Part shown: piece after piece, positions 1-8,043 of the stretch
How positions within the stretch are numbered: the stretch's first letter is position 1
How the letters are laid out: each line of letters begins with the position of its first letter
Origin: an uncultured Lachnospiraceae bacterium
GTDB taxonomy: Bacteria; Bacillota; Clostridia; Lachnospirales; Lachnospiraceae
Assembly (NCBI GenBank): GCA_946414885.1
Contig: CAMKQH010000011.1
Span: forward strand, 55,193 to 119,192
Direction: 5' to 3'
DNA length: 64,000 nucleotides
Made by a program: the position numbers and the translations under genes
Notes under the pieces: model-generated
Seen by the model: the letters and a program-made list of their open reading frames with translations, nothing else
Databases searched by the model: none
What the model was told of the DNA's origin: nothing

Positions 1-2
1 AG

Positions 3-419
3 CAGCTTTCTGACGCAATTTATCTGGAGCAAATGGAGAAAGAACTGGAGGAATTGCTGGGACAGGTAGACGGGGCAGGGAAGGTAAAGGTGATGATCAC
101 GCTGGAGCAGTCCGAGGAATTGGTCGTGCTAACGAACGTGAAAGAGACACAGAGACAGACGGAGGAAAACGGAGCTGGAAATGCCGGGAAAAAGGGCCGG
201 GAGACAGTCAGGGAAGAGAACGCGGTTTATGACGAGGCATCTAAGGGGAAAAGCCCATACGTCGTCAAAAAGCGTTATCCGCTGGTGCAGGGCGTGGTCG
301 TGATCGCGCAGGGCGCGGGCACGGGACGCGTCTCGAAGGAATTAACGGAGGCCGTACAGGCGCTCTTTGGGCTGGAAGCGCATAAAATAAAAGTATTAAC
401 GCTTGGTCTATCCAAGTGA
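3..419 (+). CDS. spoIIIAG: SpoIIIAG, stage III sporulation protein AG (5' partial)
   Basis: The reading frame is open from the first bases of the window, so only the last 138 residues are visible. They match the C-terminal part of SpoIIIAG: a segment reading GKVKVMITL, a variable polar stretch, then the conserved block PLVQGVVVIAQGAG and a final helix ending KIKVLTLGLSK. SpoIIIAG belongs to the spoIIIA operon and forms a ring in the intermembrane space of the engulfed forespore, part of the feeding-tube channel needed for sigma-G activity. The next gene, 49 bp downstream, is spoIIIAH, the normal operon order. The first start-like codon in view (position 33) is internal, not the true start. 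Confidence 0.9.
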   Translation, partial: QLSDAIYLEQMEKELEELLGQVDGAGKVKVMITLEQSEELVVLTNVKETQRQTEENGAGNAGKKGRETVREENAVYDEASKGKSPYVVKKRYPLVQGVVVIAQGAGTGRVSKELTEAVQALFGLEAHKIKVLTLGLSK

Positions 420-468
420 ATGCGGGAATAGAATGAACTACCAAACATAGGGCAGGGAGGAAAAAGAA

Positions 469-1269
469 GTGAAAAGCATTTTCAAGAAAAACCAGCTGAT
501 GATCACGGCTCTCGCGATCATGATAGCCATTGCAGGGTATTTGCAATTTGCGGAGAATACCATAAAAGAGGAGCCGGGAGAGGCATTGAAGGCCGTGGAT
601 TCCGGTAAGGTCATCACGGAGAATTACGTGGCGGGAGATCTGAACAAAGGTACGCAAAAGGCAGAGAGTGCGGATACGATCTTGGAGCTTTCGGACGAAG
701 ATTTATTATTGCTGGGTCAGGCGACGGACGGTGGAGAGCTTTTGGAGTATCAAAGCTTAGACGGTGATGACGGGGAACTGACGCTGAATTATTTGGAAGA
801 CGGCATGGACCTTGTCTATGAGCGTCCGGGGAATGGCGGCGAGGAGGACGAACCGGCGACGGCGCAGCCATCGGAGGGCGAGATTCCGGGAGAGGCCGTT
901 TTCACTTCCGCAGGCGCATGGATCGTCTCTGACGCCAAGCTCCTCAAAGAGCAAACCAGGGCAAAGAACAAGGCAACGCTTCTTGACGTGATCGGCAGCG
1001 AGCATTTGAGCGATGAGCAAAAGCAGCAGGCCGTCAATAGCATGGTGGAGATGACGCAGATCGCGGAGAAGGAGGCGGCAGCGGAAATCCTGTTGGAAGC
1101 AAAGGGCTTTTCCGACGTGGTGGTCAGCATTGCCGCAGGCGGCGTGGACGTGGTGGTCAACGCGGCGACCCTTACCGACGCCCAGCGCGCACAGATCGAA
1201 GACATCGTCCAGCGCAAGACGGGTGTCGCGCCTGAGAGCATCATCATCAGCACCGTCGTACGCGACTAA
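469..1269 (+). CDS. spoIIIAH: SpoIIIAH, stage III sporulation protein AH
   Basis: A 266-residue protein with one N-terminal membrane segment (about residues 10-27) after a basic start, an acidic low-complexity linker, and a C-terminal helix-sheet domain (about 150-266) that fits the YscJ/FliF-like ring-building fold of SpoIIIAH. It starts at GTG, with GGGAGG about 9 bases upstream. In sporulating Firmicutes SpoIIIAH sits in the mother-cell membrane around the forespore and binds SpoIIQ across the intermembrane space. It is the last gene of spoIIIA, as expected. The linker is longer and more acidic than in Bacillus (family usually about 200-240 residues). No clear terminator follows, but a very large foldback element starts about 20 bp after the stop. 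Confidence 0.9.
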   Translation: MKSIFKKNQLMITALAIMIAIAGYLQFAENTIKEEPGEALKAVDSGKVITENYVAGDLNKGTQKAESADTILELSDEDLLLLGQATDGGELLEYQSLDGDDGELTLNYLEDGMDLVYERPGNGGEEDEPATAQPSEGEIPGEAVFTSAGAWIVSDAKLLKEQTRAKNKATLLDVIGSEHLSDEQKQQAVNSMVEMTQIAEKEAAAEILLEAKGFSDVVVSIAAGGVDVVVNAATLTDAQRAQIEDIVQRKTGVAPESIIISTVVRD

Positions 1270-1289
1270 CCACGCCATCACCCCACCGG

Positions 1290-1573
1290 TTCACGGGGAC
1301 GTGTCTATTGACACATTAATAAACCCGATAGACTCGGGGCTGAGGCTTGATAGTATTCCTCAGGCACGCTCGCGCTATACTTGCAGCGTATCGGTACTAA
1401 GGTGCCGCAATAAAACCGAAGGAATCTTCCCACTTCGTGGGCCCCTCCTTCGGTATGCGCCACCTAAGTACCGACGCTTGGCAAATATGCCTGAGGGATA
1501 CTATTCAAGCCATCCCCTCGAGCATGTCGCAAGCCGGGGCTCTCAATGTGTCAATAGACATGTCCCGTGGTCC
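1290..1573. repeat. Giant foldback (inverted repeat) element, MITE- or REP/BIME-like
   Basis: The whole 1270-1662 gap is dominated by one imperfect palindrome. The left arm (about 1292-1433) and right arm (about 1437-1569) are reverse complements along most of their length, with an apex at 1429-1441 (CCCAC-TTC-GTGGG). Matching blocks are 1299-1316 with 1545-1562, about 1334-1366 with 1491-1521, and 1386-1410 with 1455-1480. The outer ends carry GACGTGTCTATTGACACATT, itself a small hairpin (GTGTC-TATT-GACAC), and the same motif recurs at 47.45-47.52 kb. There is no plausible gene inside. As RNA it would fold into one stem of more than 130 bp. It resembles non-autonomous palindromic elements moved by Y1/RAYT-type transposases, but no transposase is in the window. 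Confidence 0.8.
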
Positions 1574-1595
1574 AGGGGGATTTAGCAGAAAAAAG

Positions 1596-1624
1596 TATAC
1601 AGGAGAGAAGATACGTGGTATAAT
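1596..1624 (+). promoter_or_regulatory. Probable promoter of deoB
   Basis: A perfect -10 TATAAT lies at 1619-1624, with a weak -35 (TATACA, 1596-1601) 17 bp upstream. It lies just outside the right end of the foldback element and 39 bp before the deoB ATG. Confidence 0.5.
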
Positions 1625-1662
1625 ATTTGCGAATTTGTACGCAAACAGGATGAGGAGTACCC

Positions 1663-2823
1663 ATGAAGAGAGTATTTTTGATCGTTTTGGATAGCTTTGG
1701 AATTGGAGAAGAACCAGATGCAGCGGCTTTTGGGGACGTGGACGTCAACACATTGCGAAGTGTTGCGGGCAGTCCCTTTTTCCGCGTGCCGAACTTTCAA
1801 AAGCTGGGACTTTTTAACATAGACGGCGTGACCGTGGGGGAAAAGAGCGATGCGCCCATGGCGGCCGTTGCCAGGCTTCGCGAGAAGTCCATGGGGAAGG
1901 ATACCACCATTGGACATTGGGAAATTGCAGGCGTGGTATCGCCCAAGCCTTTGCCAACATATCCTAACGGATTTCCGCAGGAAGTGCTGGATGAGTTTAC
2001 CAGACGGACCGGCAGGGGCGTGCTTTGCAATAAACCCTATTCCGGCACGGCCGTGATCCAGGAATACGGCGAGGAGCATCTGAAAACGGGAGCACTTATT
2101 GTTTATACTTCCGCAGACAGCGTTTTCCAGATTGCAGCGCACGAGGAGCTTGTGCCTCCGGAGAAACTGTACGAGTATTGCCGCGTGGCAAGGGAGATTC
2201 TGCAGGGAGAGCATGGCGTGGGTCGCGTGATCGCCAGACCCTTCATCGGCCCCTTGGACGGTAAATTTGTTAGAACCTCCCACAGGCATGATTTCTCGTT
2301 GCTCCCTCCAAAGGAAACGATGCTGGATCACCTCAAGGCGGCAGGAAAAGAAGTGTTGGCAGTAGGAAAGATCCAGGACATTTTTGTCGGGCAGGGCATT
2401 ACGGAATACGTTTACACCTCTGGCAATGAAGAGGGGATTGAGAAGACGCTTGAATGGATGGACCGGGATTTTGAAGGCCTTTGCTTTGTGAATTTGGTAG
2501 ATTACGACATGCTGTACGGCCATCGCAGGGACGTGGACGGTTATGCGAAGGCCCTGACTTATTTTGACGAAAAACTCCCTGAGATCATGGAAAAGCTGCG
2601 CGAGGACGACGTGCTGATGCTGACGGCAGATCACGGCTGCGATCCCGCATATCTGGCGACGACGGATCACACGAGGGAGTATGTTCCGTTCCTTGCTTAC
2701 GGACCTGGAATCCGCCCGGAAAATTATGGGACGAGAGAGACCTTTGCCGACGTTGCGGCGACGGTGCTGGATCTGTTGGGAGTCCCGGGCGAGACTGCCG
2801 GAAAAAGCATGTTCCATTTGTGA
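1663..2823 (+). CDS. deoB: Phosphopentomutase DeoB
   Basis: A 386-residue alkaline-phosphatase-superfamily mutase that interconverts (deoxy)ribose 1-phosphate and 5-phosphate in nucleoside salvage. Visible family marks are the N-terminal metal-binding VLDSFGIGE with Asp10, the phospho-acceptor threonine region KDTTIGHWE (about residues 79-87), SADSVFQIAAHE, and the C-terminal metal ligands in LTADHGCDP and TTDHTREYVP. Length is normal for DeoB. ATG start. It stands alone here, with no deoC or purine nucleoside phosphorylase next to it. prfC follows 61 bp downstream on the same strand and could be co-transcribed. Confidence 0.95.
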   Translation: MKRVFLIVLDSFGIGEEPDAAAFGDVDVNTLRSVAGSPFFRVPNFQKLGLFNIDGVTVGEKSDAPMAAVARLREKSMGKDTTIGHWEIAGVVSPKPLPTYPNGFPQEVLDEFTRRTGRGVLCNKPYSGTAVIQEYGEEHLKTGALIVYTSADSVFQIAAHEELVPPEKLYEYCRVAREILQGEHGVGRVIARPFIGPLDGKFVRTSHRHDFSLLPPKETMLDHLKAAGKEVLAVGKIQDIFVGQGITEYVYTSGNEEGIEKTLEWMDRDFEGLCFVNLVDYDMLYGHRRDVDGYAKALTYFDEKLPEIMEKLREDDVLMLTADHGCDPAYLATTDHTREYVPFLAYGPGIRPENYGTRETFADVAATVLDLLGVPGETAGKSMFHL

Positions 2824-2884
2824 CGACGCTATGAAATCTAAGGAACTTGCAAAAATCAAACAAATGGAAATGAGGTAAAGGAAA

Positions 2885-4480
2885 GTGAATAAAGAAGTAC
2901 AAGAAATCAACAGGCGGAGAACTTTCGCCATTATATCCCACCCCGATGCGGGTAAAACGACCCTGACGGAGAAGTTTTTGCTTTACGGCGGCGCCATTAA
3001 CCTGGCGGGCAGCGTTAAGGGAAAGGCGACGGCGAGACATGCGGTCTCTGACTGGATGGAAATTGAGAAGGAGAGAGGTATTTCCGTAACCTCCTCCGTG
3101 TTACAGTTTGAATATGACGGATATTGCATTAACATTTTGGACACGCCTGGACATCAGGATTTCTCGGAGGATACCTATCGTACCTTGATGGCTGCGGATT
3201 CCGCAGTCATGGTCATCGACGCGTCCAAGGGCGTGGAGGCCCAGACCAGAAAACTGTTCAAGGTCTGTGGCATGCGCGGCATTCCCATCTTTACGTTTAT
3301 CAACAAGCTGGACAGGGATGCCAATGATACGTTTGATCTTTTGGATGACATTGAGAAAGAGCTTGGAATCGCAACCTGTCCCGTGAACTGGCCGATCGGT
3401 TCCGGTAAGGAATTTAAGGGTGTGTATGATCGCGAAAAACAGTGCGTGATCTCTTATTCCGATACGGAAAAGGGTACTAAGGAAGGCGTTGCGACGGAGA
3501 TTCCCATTCAGGATGAAGAGCATCTTCGCGGACTCATCGGGGATGCGGCCGCAGATAAGCTCCTTGGAGAAATTGAACTTCTCGACGGCGCCAGCGCTGA
3601 GTTTGACCTGGAGGAGGTACGCGCGGGAAGATTGACTCCCGTGTGCTTTGGTTCCGCACTGACGAACTTTGGCGTGGAAATCTTTTTGAAGCATTTCCTT
3701 AACATGACGACGCCACCGCTCCCCAGAATGGCGGACATAGGTCTGATCAAACCCACGGAGCATGAGTTCTCTGCTTTTGTTTTTAAGATCCAGGCCAACA
3801 TGAATAAGGCACATCGCGACAGGATCGCCTTTATGCGCATCTGTTCCGGTAAGTTTGACGCCCAGATGGAGGTGCGTCACGTGCAAGGCAATAAGGTGAT
3901 GCGTCTTTCCCAGCCGCAGCAGATCATGGCGGATGAGAGAAAAATCCTTTCGGAGGCCTATGCGGGAGACATCATCGGCGTGTTCGATCCCGGCGTGTTC
4001 TCCATCGGTGACACGATCTGCATGCCTAAGGACAAGCTGGCATATGAGGGAATCCCCACGTTCGCGCCCGAGCACTTTGCCCGCGTCCGTCAGATCGACA
4101 CCATGAAGAGAAAGCAATTTGTAAAAGGTATCGAGCAGATCGCCCAAGAGGGTGCCATCCAGATCTTTACGGAGATGACTGCCGGCATGGAGGAAGTCAT
4201 CGTCGGCGTAGTGGGCGTGCTACAGTTTGACGTGTTGAAATACCGTCTGGAAAATGAATATAACGTGGAGATCCGTCTTGAGAACCTTCCCTATGAGCAC
4301 ATCCGTTGGATCGAGAATAAGGAAGAAGTGAATCTGGAGAAACTGATCGGAACCTCCGACATGAAGAAGGTAAAGGACATGAAGGGGAATCCGCTTCTTC
4401 TCTTTGTCAATTCCTGGAGCATCGGCATGACGCTGGACCGCAACAAGGGATTGGTTTTGACGGAGTTTAGCAGAAACTAA
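2885..4480 (+). CDS. prfC: Peptide chain release factor 3 (RF3)
   Basis: A 531-residue translational GTPase that recycles RF1/RF2 from the ribosome after termination. G1 is HPDAGKTT (residues 19-26), the switch region ERGISVTSSV follows, G3 is DTPGHQDF (86-93) and G4 is NKLDRDA (140-146). The C-terminal part with QFDVLKYRLENEYN is typical of RF3 rather than EF-G. Length is full. It starts with GTG, preceded by a purine-rich site (GAGGTAAAGG). Bases 4479-4495 after the stop form a perfect small palindrome (AAGTCAAG-T-CTTGACTT) but lack a clear T-run. Confidence 0.95.
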   Translation: MNKEVQEINRRRTFAIISHPDAGKTTLTEKFLLYGGAINLAGSVKGKATARHAVSDWMEIEKERGISVTSSVLQFEYDGYCINILDTPGHQDFSEDTYRTLMAADSAVMVIDASKGVEAQTRKLFKVCGMRGIPIFTFINKLDRDANDTFDLLDDIEKELGIATCPVNWPIGSGKEFKGVYDREKQCVISYSDTEKGTKEGVATEIPIQDEEHLRGLIGDAAADKLLGEIELLDGASAEFDLEEVRAGRLTPVCFGSALTNFGVEIFLKHFLNMTTPPLPRMADIGLIKPTEHEFSAFVFKIQANMNKAHRDRIAFMRICSGKFDAQMEVRHVQGNKVMRLSQPQQIMADERKILSEAYAGDIIGVFDPGVFSIGDTICMPKDKLAYEGIPTFAPEHFARVRQIDTMKRKQFVKGIEQIAQEGAIQIFTEMTAGMEEVIVGVVGVLQFDVLKYRLENEYNVEIRLENLPYEHIRWIENKEEVNLEKLIGTSDMKKVKDMKGNPLLLFVNSWSIGMTLDRNKGLVLTEFSRN

Positions 4481-4531
4481 AGTCAAGTCTTGACTTAATG
4501 AAGTTCAAATGCGATGGAGAGGACTTGAAAA

Positions 4532-5746
4532 TTGAGAGTACGAAAGAGCGGCATGCTGCTTTGGATCATAATGCTCGCGGCGGCGCTGACGTTTGGCGGG
4601 TGCGCGTCGCTGTCAGACGCGTTTCCGATCAGCAGGGAAGATGGCGAGTCTTACGGAGAAGGCAGTGGCAAAAAAGCGAAAGGAAAGAATCAAAAGGAAT
4701 ATGACGATCATTTCCTTCGAAAGGGCAGCAGGTATGCCCGTAAAAAACTGACCAGCGCGCAGAAGCTTTGGTATGACGACGTAGAACATATCCTGGGCAG
4801 CATGGAAGTGGACGGAGAGCTCTCCGCGGAAGGCATTGAAGAAGGACTGACGGAGAAGGACCTGGAACTTGTGTTTAACTGTGTTTGCATGGACCATCCC
4901 GAACTCTTCTACGTGGATGGATACAGTTACGTGACCCACGTGGTTGATGACTCCGTGGTTGGATACGTCTTTTCGGGAAGCTACGACGTTGACAAGGACG
5001 CGGCGCTTCGCAAGGAAAAAGAGATCCAACAAGCCGCGAAGGCGTTCCTTGATGGGCTTCCCAACGACGGAAAGAATCTTGATGACTATGAAAAGATCAA
5101 GTACGTATATGAAAAACTGATCCTGGAGACGGAGTATTCCCTGGATGCGCCGGACAATCAGACCATCTATTCCGCACTTGTGGGAAAGGAATCCGTGTGT
5201 CAGGGATACTCGAAGGCCCTACAGTACTTGTTAAACGAGCTGGGAGTGGAATGCACGCTGGTTCAGGGCGTGGCGCAGGGCCAGCCTCACGGATGGAATC
5301 TGGTGAAGGCAGACGGAGAATATTATTACGTCGACGTGACTTGGGGAGACAATTCCTATCATCCCAACGTAGGAGCCATGGCGGCGCCGGAGATTCTGTA
5401 CGATTACCTGTTGGTGACAACGGATGAAATCTCCGTGGACAGGAAGATTGACGAGGTAGTTCCGCTGCCCGCTTGCACGGCAACGGCTGACAATTACTTT
5501 GTCCGGGAGGATGCCTATTTTGAATTTTTAGATCAGGCGGGGCTCCAAATGCTCTTTTCGACGGCAACCCCGGAGAATGCATGGCAGGTTTCCATCAAGT
5601 GCGCAGACAAGGAATGCTATGACGAATTAAAGGATTTCCTTTTGACGAAAAACAAGATTTTTGATTACTATCCGGTGGGCGGAAATCAGATTTCATACTA
5701 TCAAAACGAAGAATTGCATTGCCTGACATTTTGGGTGACAAATTAA
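4532..5746 (+). CDS. Transglutaminase-like domain lipoprotein
   Basis: A 404-residue exported protein. A basic start and hydrophobic segment end in a lipobox (LTFGGC, lipidated Cys24), followed by a Lys/Gly-rich linker. A transglutaminase-like fold holds the classic triad: Cys223 in SVCQGYSKAL, His253 in QPHGWN and Asp268 in YYVDVTWGD. Such extracytoplasmic papain-fold proteins act as transamidases or proteases on cell-surface proteins; the substrate is unknown. The TTG start at 4532 is chosen because GGAGAGG sits 9 bp upstream and the start adds the positive residues of a signal peptide; an alternative is ATG at 4553. About 130 C-terminal residues after the catalytic domain have no recognised match. 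Confidence 0.8.
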   Translation: MRVRKSGMLLWIIMLAAALTFGGCASLSDAFPISREDGESYGEGSGKKAKGKNQKEYDDHFLRKGSRYARKKLTSAQKLWYDDVEHILGSMEVDGELSAEGIEEGLTEKDLELVFNCVCMDHPELFYVDGYSYVTHVVDDSVVGYVFSGSYDVDKDAALRKEKEIQQAAKAFLDGLPNDGKNLDDYEKIKYVYEKLILETEYSLDAPDNQTIYSALVGKESVCQGYSKALQYLLNELGVECTLVQGVAQGQPHGWNLVKADGEYYYVDVTWGDNSYHPNVGAMAAPEILYDYLLVTTDEISVDRKIDEVVPLPACTATADNYFVREDAYFEFLDQAGLQMLFSTATPENAWQVSIKCADKECYDELKDFLLTKNKIFDYYPVGGNQISYYQNEELHCLTFWVTN

Positions 5747-5763
5747 TGCAGAAATGCTATAAT
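5735..5763 (+). promoter_or_regulatory. Sigma-A promoter for the asp23-nusB-xse operon
   Basis: -35 GTGACA (5735-5740), exactly 17 bp, then -10 TATAAT (5758-5763). It overlaps the end of the lipoprotein gene and lies 33 bp before the Asp23-family start codon. Confidence 0.75.
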
Positions 5764-5795
5764 AAGATTTAATCTGAGATTAGGAGGGACAGGAC

Positions 5796-6137
5796 ATGGA
5801 AAAAGAGCAGAATGCAGTTGTGCTAAAGGAAGAAGAATCCGTTGGATCGGTACGAATTGCCGATACGGTAGTGGCGAACGTGGCAACCATTGCGGCGGCT
5901 GAAGTAGAGGGCGCATCCATTCCGGCAGGAACCGTTTCCAAGGTGTCCAAGGGCGTTAAGGTAGAGATCAAGAACGGTACCGTTAAGGTTGACATTGCGG
6001 TAAACGTTAAGTATGGCTATAACATTCCGGAAGTGAGCCAGCAGCTTCAGAGCAAGGTGAAGAGTGCCATCGAGAACATGACCGGACTGACCTGCAGCAG
6101 CGTAAACGTTCGTTTTGCGAGCGTTATCATTAAGTAA
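5796..6137 (+). CDS. Asp23/Gls24 family protein (YqhY-like)
   Basis: A 113-residue protein with the Asp23/Gls24 core (SVRIADTVVANVATIAAAEVEG, given here as the region of residues 13-34) and the matching end GLTCSSVNVRFASVIIK split over the C-terminus. The position just before nusB is that of yqhY in Bacillus and other Firmicutes, where the protein is linked to acetyl-CoA carboxylase and envelope lipid homeostasis. No membrane segment is seen, so it is cytoplasmic. An AGGAGGGA site precedes the ATG and a consensus promoter lies directly upstream. It is the first gene of a long co-directional run to recN. Confidence 0.85.
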   Translation: MEKEQNAVVLKEEESVGSVRIADTVVANVATIAAAEVEGASIPAGTVSKVSKGVKVEIKNGTVKVDIAVNVKYGYNIPEVSQQLQSKVKSAIENMTGLTCSSVNVRFASVIIK

Positions 6138-6155
6138 AGGCAGAGAGAAAGATCA

Positions 6156-6575
6156 ATGGGACGACACGAACAAAGAGAACAGCTATTTATGCTTTTGTTC
6201 CGGGTGGAGTTTAATTCGCTCGAAGACATGCCGGAGCAGGTAAAGCTCTTCTTTGAAGATGAAGAGAGAAGTGAAGCGGGCGAATTTGCCGCAGCCATCA
6301 CGGAAAAATATGAAAAGATCGTGGAAAAGCTTCCGGAACTGGATGCTCTTCTGAACGAAAAGACGGAAAAATGGAATACCAAGCGAATTGGTAAGGTAGA
6401 GCTGACGGTGCTTCGCCTGGCTTTGTATGAGATTATGTTCGATGAGGAGATTCCCGAGGGCGTGGCCATTGACGAGGCAGTTACCATCGCAAAGAAATAC
6501 GGACAGGACAGCTCCGGTGCTTTTGTCAACGGAGTGTTGGCTAAATTTGTAAAAAAGGGTGATCAAAATTCGTAG
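6156..6575 (+). CDS. nusB: Transcription antitermination factor NusB
   Basis: A 139-residue all-helical protein matching NusB: an R-E-Q-L-F-M-L-L-F-R start, LNEKTEKWNTKRIGKVELTVLRLALYEI as the central signature (only its ends are quoted as motifs: NTKRIGKVE and LRLALYEI), and IDEAVTIAKKYG near the end. NusB with NusE/S10 binds boxA RNA and supports rRNA antitermination. Its end overlaps the xseA start by 17 bp, so the two are probably translationally coupled. Confidence 0.93.
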   Translation: MGRHEQREQLFMLLFRVEFNSLEDMPEQVKLFFEDEERSEAGEFAAAITEKYEKIVEKLPELDALLNEKTEKWNTKRIGKVELTVLRLALYEIMFDEEIPEGVAIDEAVTIAKKYGQDSSGAFVNGVLAKFVKKGDQNS

Positions 6576-7788
6576 CGTATATACCGTTGGGCAGATCAAT
6601 GCCTACGTTAAAAACATGTTCACGCAGGATTACCTCTTACAGTCCGTTTTTGTGAAGGGAGAGGTCAGTAACTGCAAGTATCACAGTTCGGGGCATATCT
6701 ATTTCACTTTGAAGGATCCTAAAGGAACCATCAGCTGCGTTATGTTTGCGGGGAACCGGAAGGGTCTTTCTTTTCGTATGCAAGACGGTCAGCAGGTGAT
6801 CGTTGGCGGAGCGGTTGACGTCTATGAGAGAGACGGAAAATACCAGCTTTACGCAAGACAGATCATCTTGGATGGCGCGGGCAGGCTCTATGAAGAGTAT
6901 GAACGCCTAAAACGGGAATTGGAAGAATTGGGGATGTTTGCTAAGGAGTACAAGCAGCCAATCCCCAAGTACGTTAGGACCCTTGGCGTCGTGACGGCAC
7001 GCACGGGTGCAGCCGTCAGGGACGTGATCCAGATTGCCAAGCGAAGAAATCCTTACGTCCAGATCATTCTCTATCCAGCGATCGTGCAGGGAGAGGATGC
7101 CGTCCCAAGCATTGTCAACGGCATTCACGCATTGGAGGCAATGGGCGTCGACGTAATGATCGTGGGACGGGGCGGTGGCTCCATTGAAGATTTGTGGGCC
7201 TTTAACGAAAGGGCGGTTGCGGAGGCGGTGTTTAACTGCAGCGTTCCCATTATTTCGGCCGTGGGACATGAGACGGATACCACGATCATCGACTTTGTGT
7301 CTGACCTTCGTGCACCGACGCCTTCCGCAGCGGCAGAGCTTGCGGTGTGGGACGTGCGGGAACTGACGGAGAAAATAGCATCCTACGGGATGGCGCTGAA
7401 TTCGGGGATCAATCGAGCGATCGACAGAAAGCGAAGCGTGCTTGAAAGGCTAAAGCGCCAGATTGGCATGGTGAATCCCGCTGCAAGGATCCGTGGATAC
7501 CGCCAGCATCACGCTCAGTTGCAGGACAGACTAAATGGCGAGATGAGAAAGCTTCTCACGGCGAAAAGACATACGCTGGAGTTGTACGTGACGAAAATGA
7601 AGGGGCTGTCCCCGCTAGAGAAGCTGTCAAGCGGTTATTCTTACGTGGAAAACGCTGAGGGCAGAAACGTGCGATCCGTCTCCCAAGTACAAAAGGGAGA
7701 TCTGATCAGGATCAACGTCAGGGACGGAAATATCGAGGCCAAGGTGACGGACGTAGTGCCCGCCAGACTCTCAAATGAGAAGGCCTAA
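6559..7788 (+). CDS. xseA: Exodeoxyribonuclease VII large subunit
   Basis: A 409-residue subunit of ExoVII, the ATP-independent single-strand exonuclease. An N-terminal OB-fold (about residues 1-95, with SVYTVGQINAYVK and the KGEVSN motif) is followed by the catalytic ExoVII_Large domain with GVVTARTGAAVRDV, VGRGGGSIEDLWAFN and SAVGHETDTTI, then a long helical region. The GTG start lies inside the end of nusB; overlap with nusB fits a coupled operon. xseB follows 17 bp downstream. All 12 Tyr/Asn/Asp codons that precede a Val codon in this gene are NAC. Confidence 0.95.
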   Translation: MIKIRSVYTVGQINAYVKNMFTQDYLLQSVFVKGEVSNCKYHSSGHIYFTLKDPKGTISCVMFAGNRKGLSFRMQDGQQVIVGGAVDVYERDGKYQLYARQIILDGAGRLYEEYERLKRELEELGMFAKEYKQPIPKYVRTLGVVTARTGAAVRDVIQIAKRRNPYVQIILYPAIVQGEDAVPSIVNGIHALEAMGVDVMIVGRGGGSIEDLWAFNERAVAEAVFNCSVPIISAVGHETDTTIIDFVSDLRAPTPSAAAELAVWDVRELTEKIASYGMALNSGINRAIDRKRSVLERLKRQIGMVNPAARIRGYRQHHAQLQDRLNGEMRKLLTAKRHTLELYVTKMKGLSPLEKLSSGYSYVENAEGRNVRSVSQVQKGDLIRINVRDGNIEAKVTDVVPARLSNEKA

Positions 7789-7805
7789 ACCATAGGGAGA
7801 TTGGT

Positions 7806-8039
7806 ATGGAAGAAAAGAAAGAAGTCAGTCTGGAAGAGAATTTTGATAAATTGGAGGAACTGATCGGGGTTCTGGCGGACGCGGACGTCTCTTTGGAGGA
7901 TGCCTTTCACGCCTACAGTGAGGGAGTAACGCTTCTAAAACAGTGCAACGACCAGATAGACCGCGTTGAAAAGAAGGTTCTGGTTCTTAGCGGAGACGGA
8001 GAGCTTGAGGAACTGGACGCAGACGACGTGGAGGCATAA
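7806..8039 (+). CDS. xseB: Exodeoxyribonuclease VII small subunit
   Basis: A 77-residue helical protein with the XseB pattern: SLEENFDKLEELIGVL, a SLEDAF turn, and YSEGVTLLKQCNDQID. It assembles in several copies along the helical part of XseA. It lies between xseA and ispA as in most Firmicutes. The tail is acidic and longer than the core needs. Confidence 0.93.
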   Translation: MEEKKEVSLEENFDKLEELIGVLADADVSLEDAFHAYSEGVTLLKQCNDQIDRVEKKVLVLSGDGELEELDADDVEA

Positions 8040-8043
8040 AGGA

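Noticed and set aside
1130..1694. Two plus-strand frames across the foldback element
   Set aside because: They read through palindromic repeat sequence without ribosome sites; composition is Ser/Pro/Arg-rich noise.
1582..2931. Long minus-strand frame (449 codons) opposite deoB
   Set aside because: It is antisense to a clear DeoB with all motifs, has no ribosome site or recognisable domain, and its open length reflects the codon bias of the sense gene.
3101..4147. Minus-strand frame of 348 codons opposite prfC
   Set aside because: Shadow of RF3; the translation is His/Leu/Arg-rich without any family pattern.
4479..4495. Perfect palindrome after prfC as a terminator
   Set aside because: The stem is short and there is no T-run, so it is not listed as a terminator.
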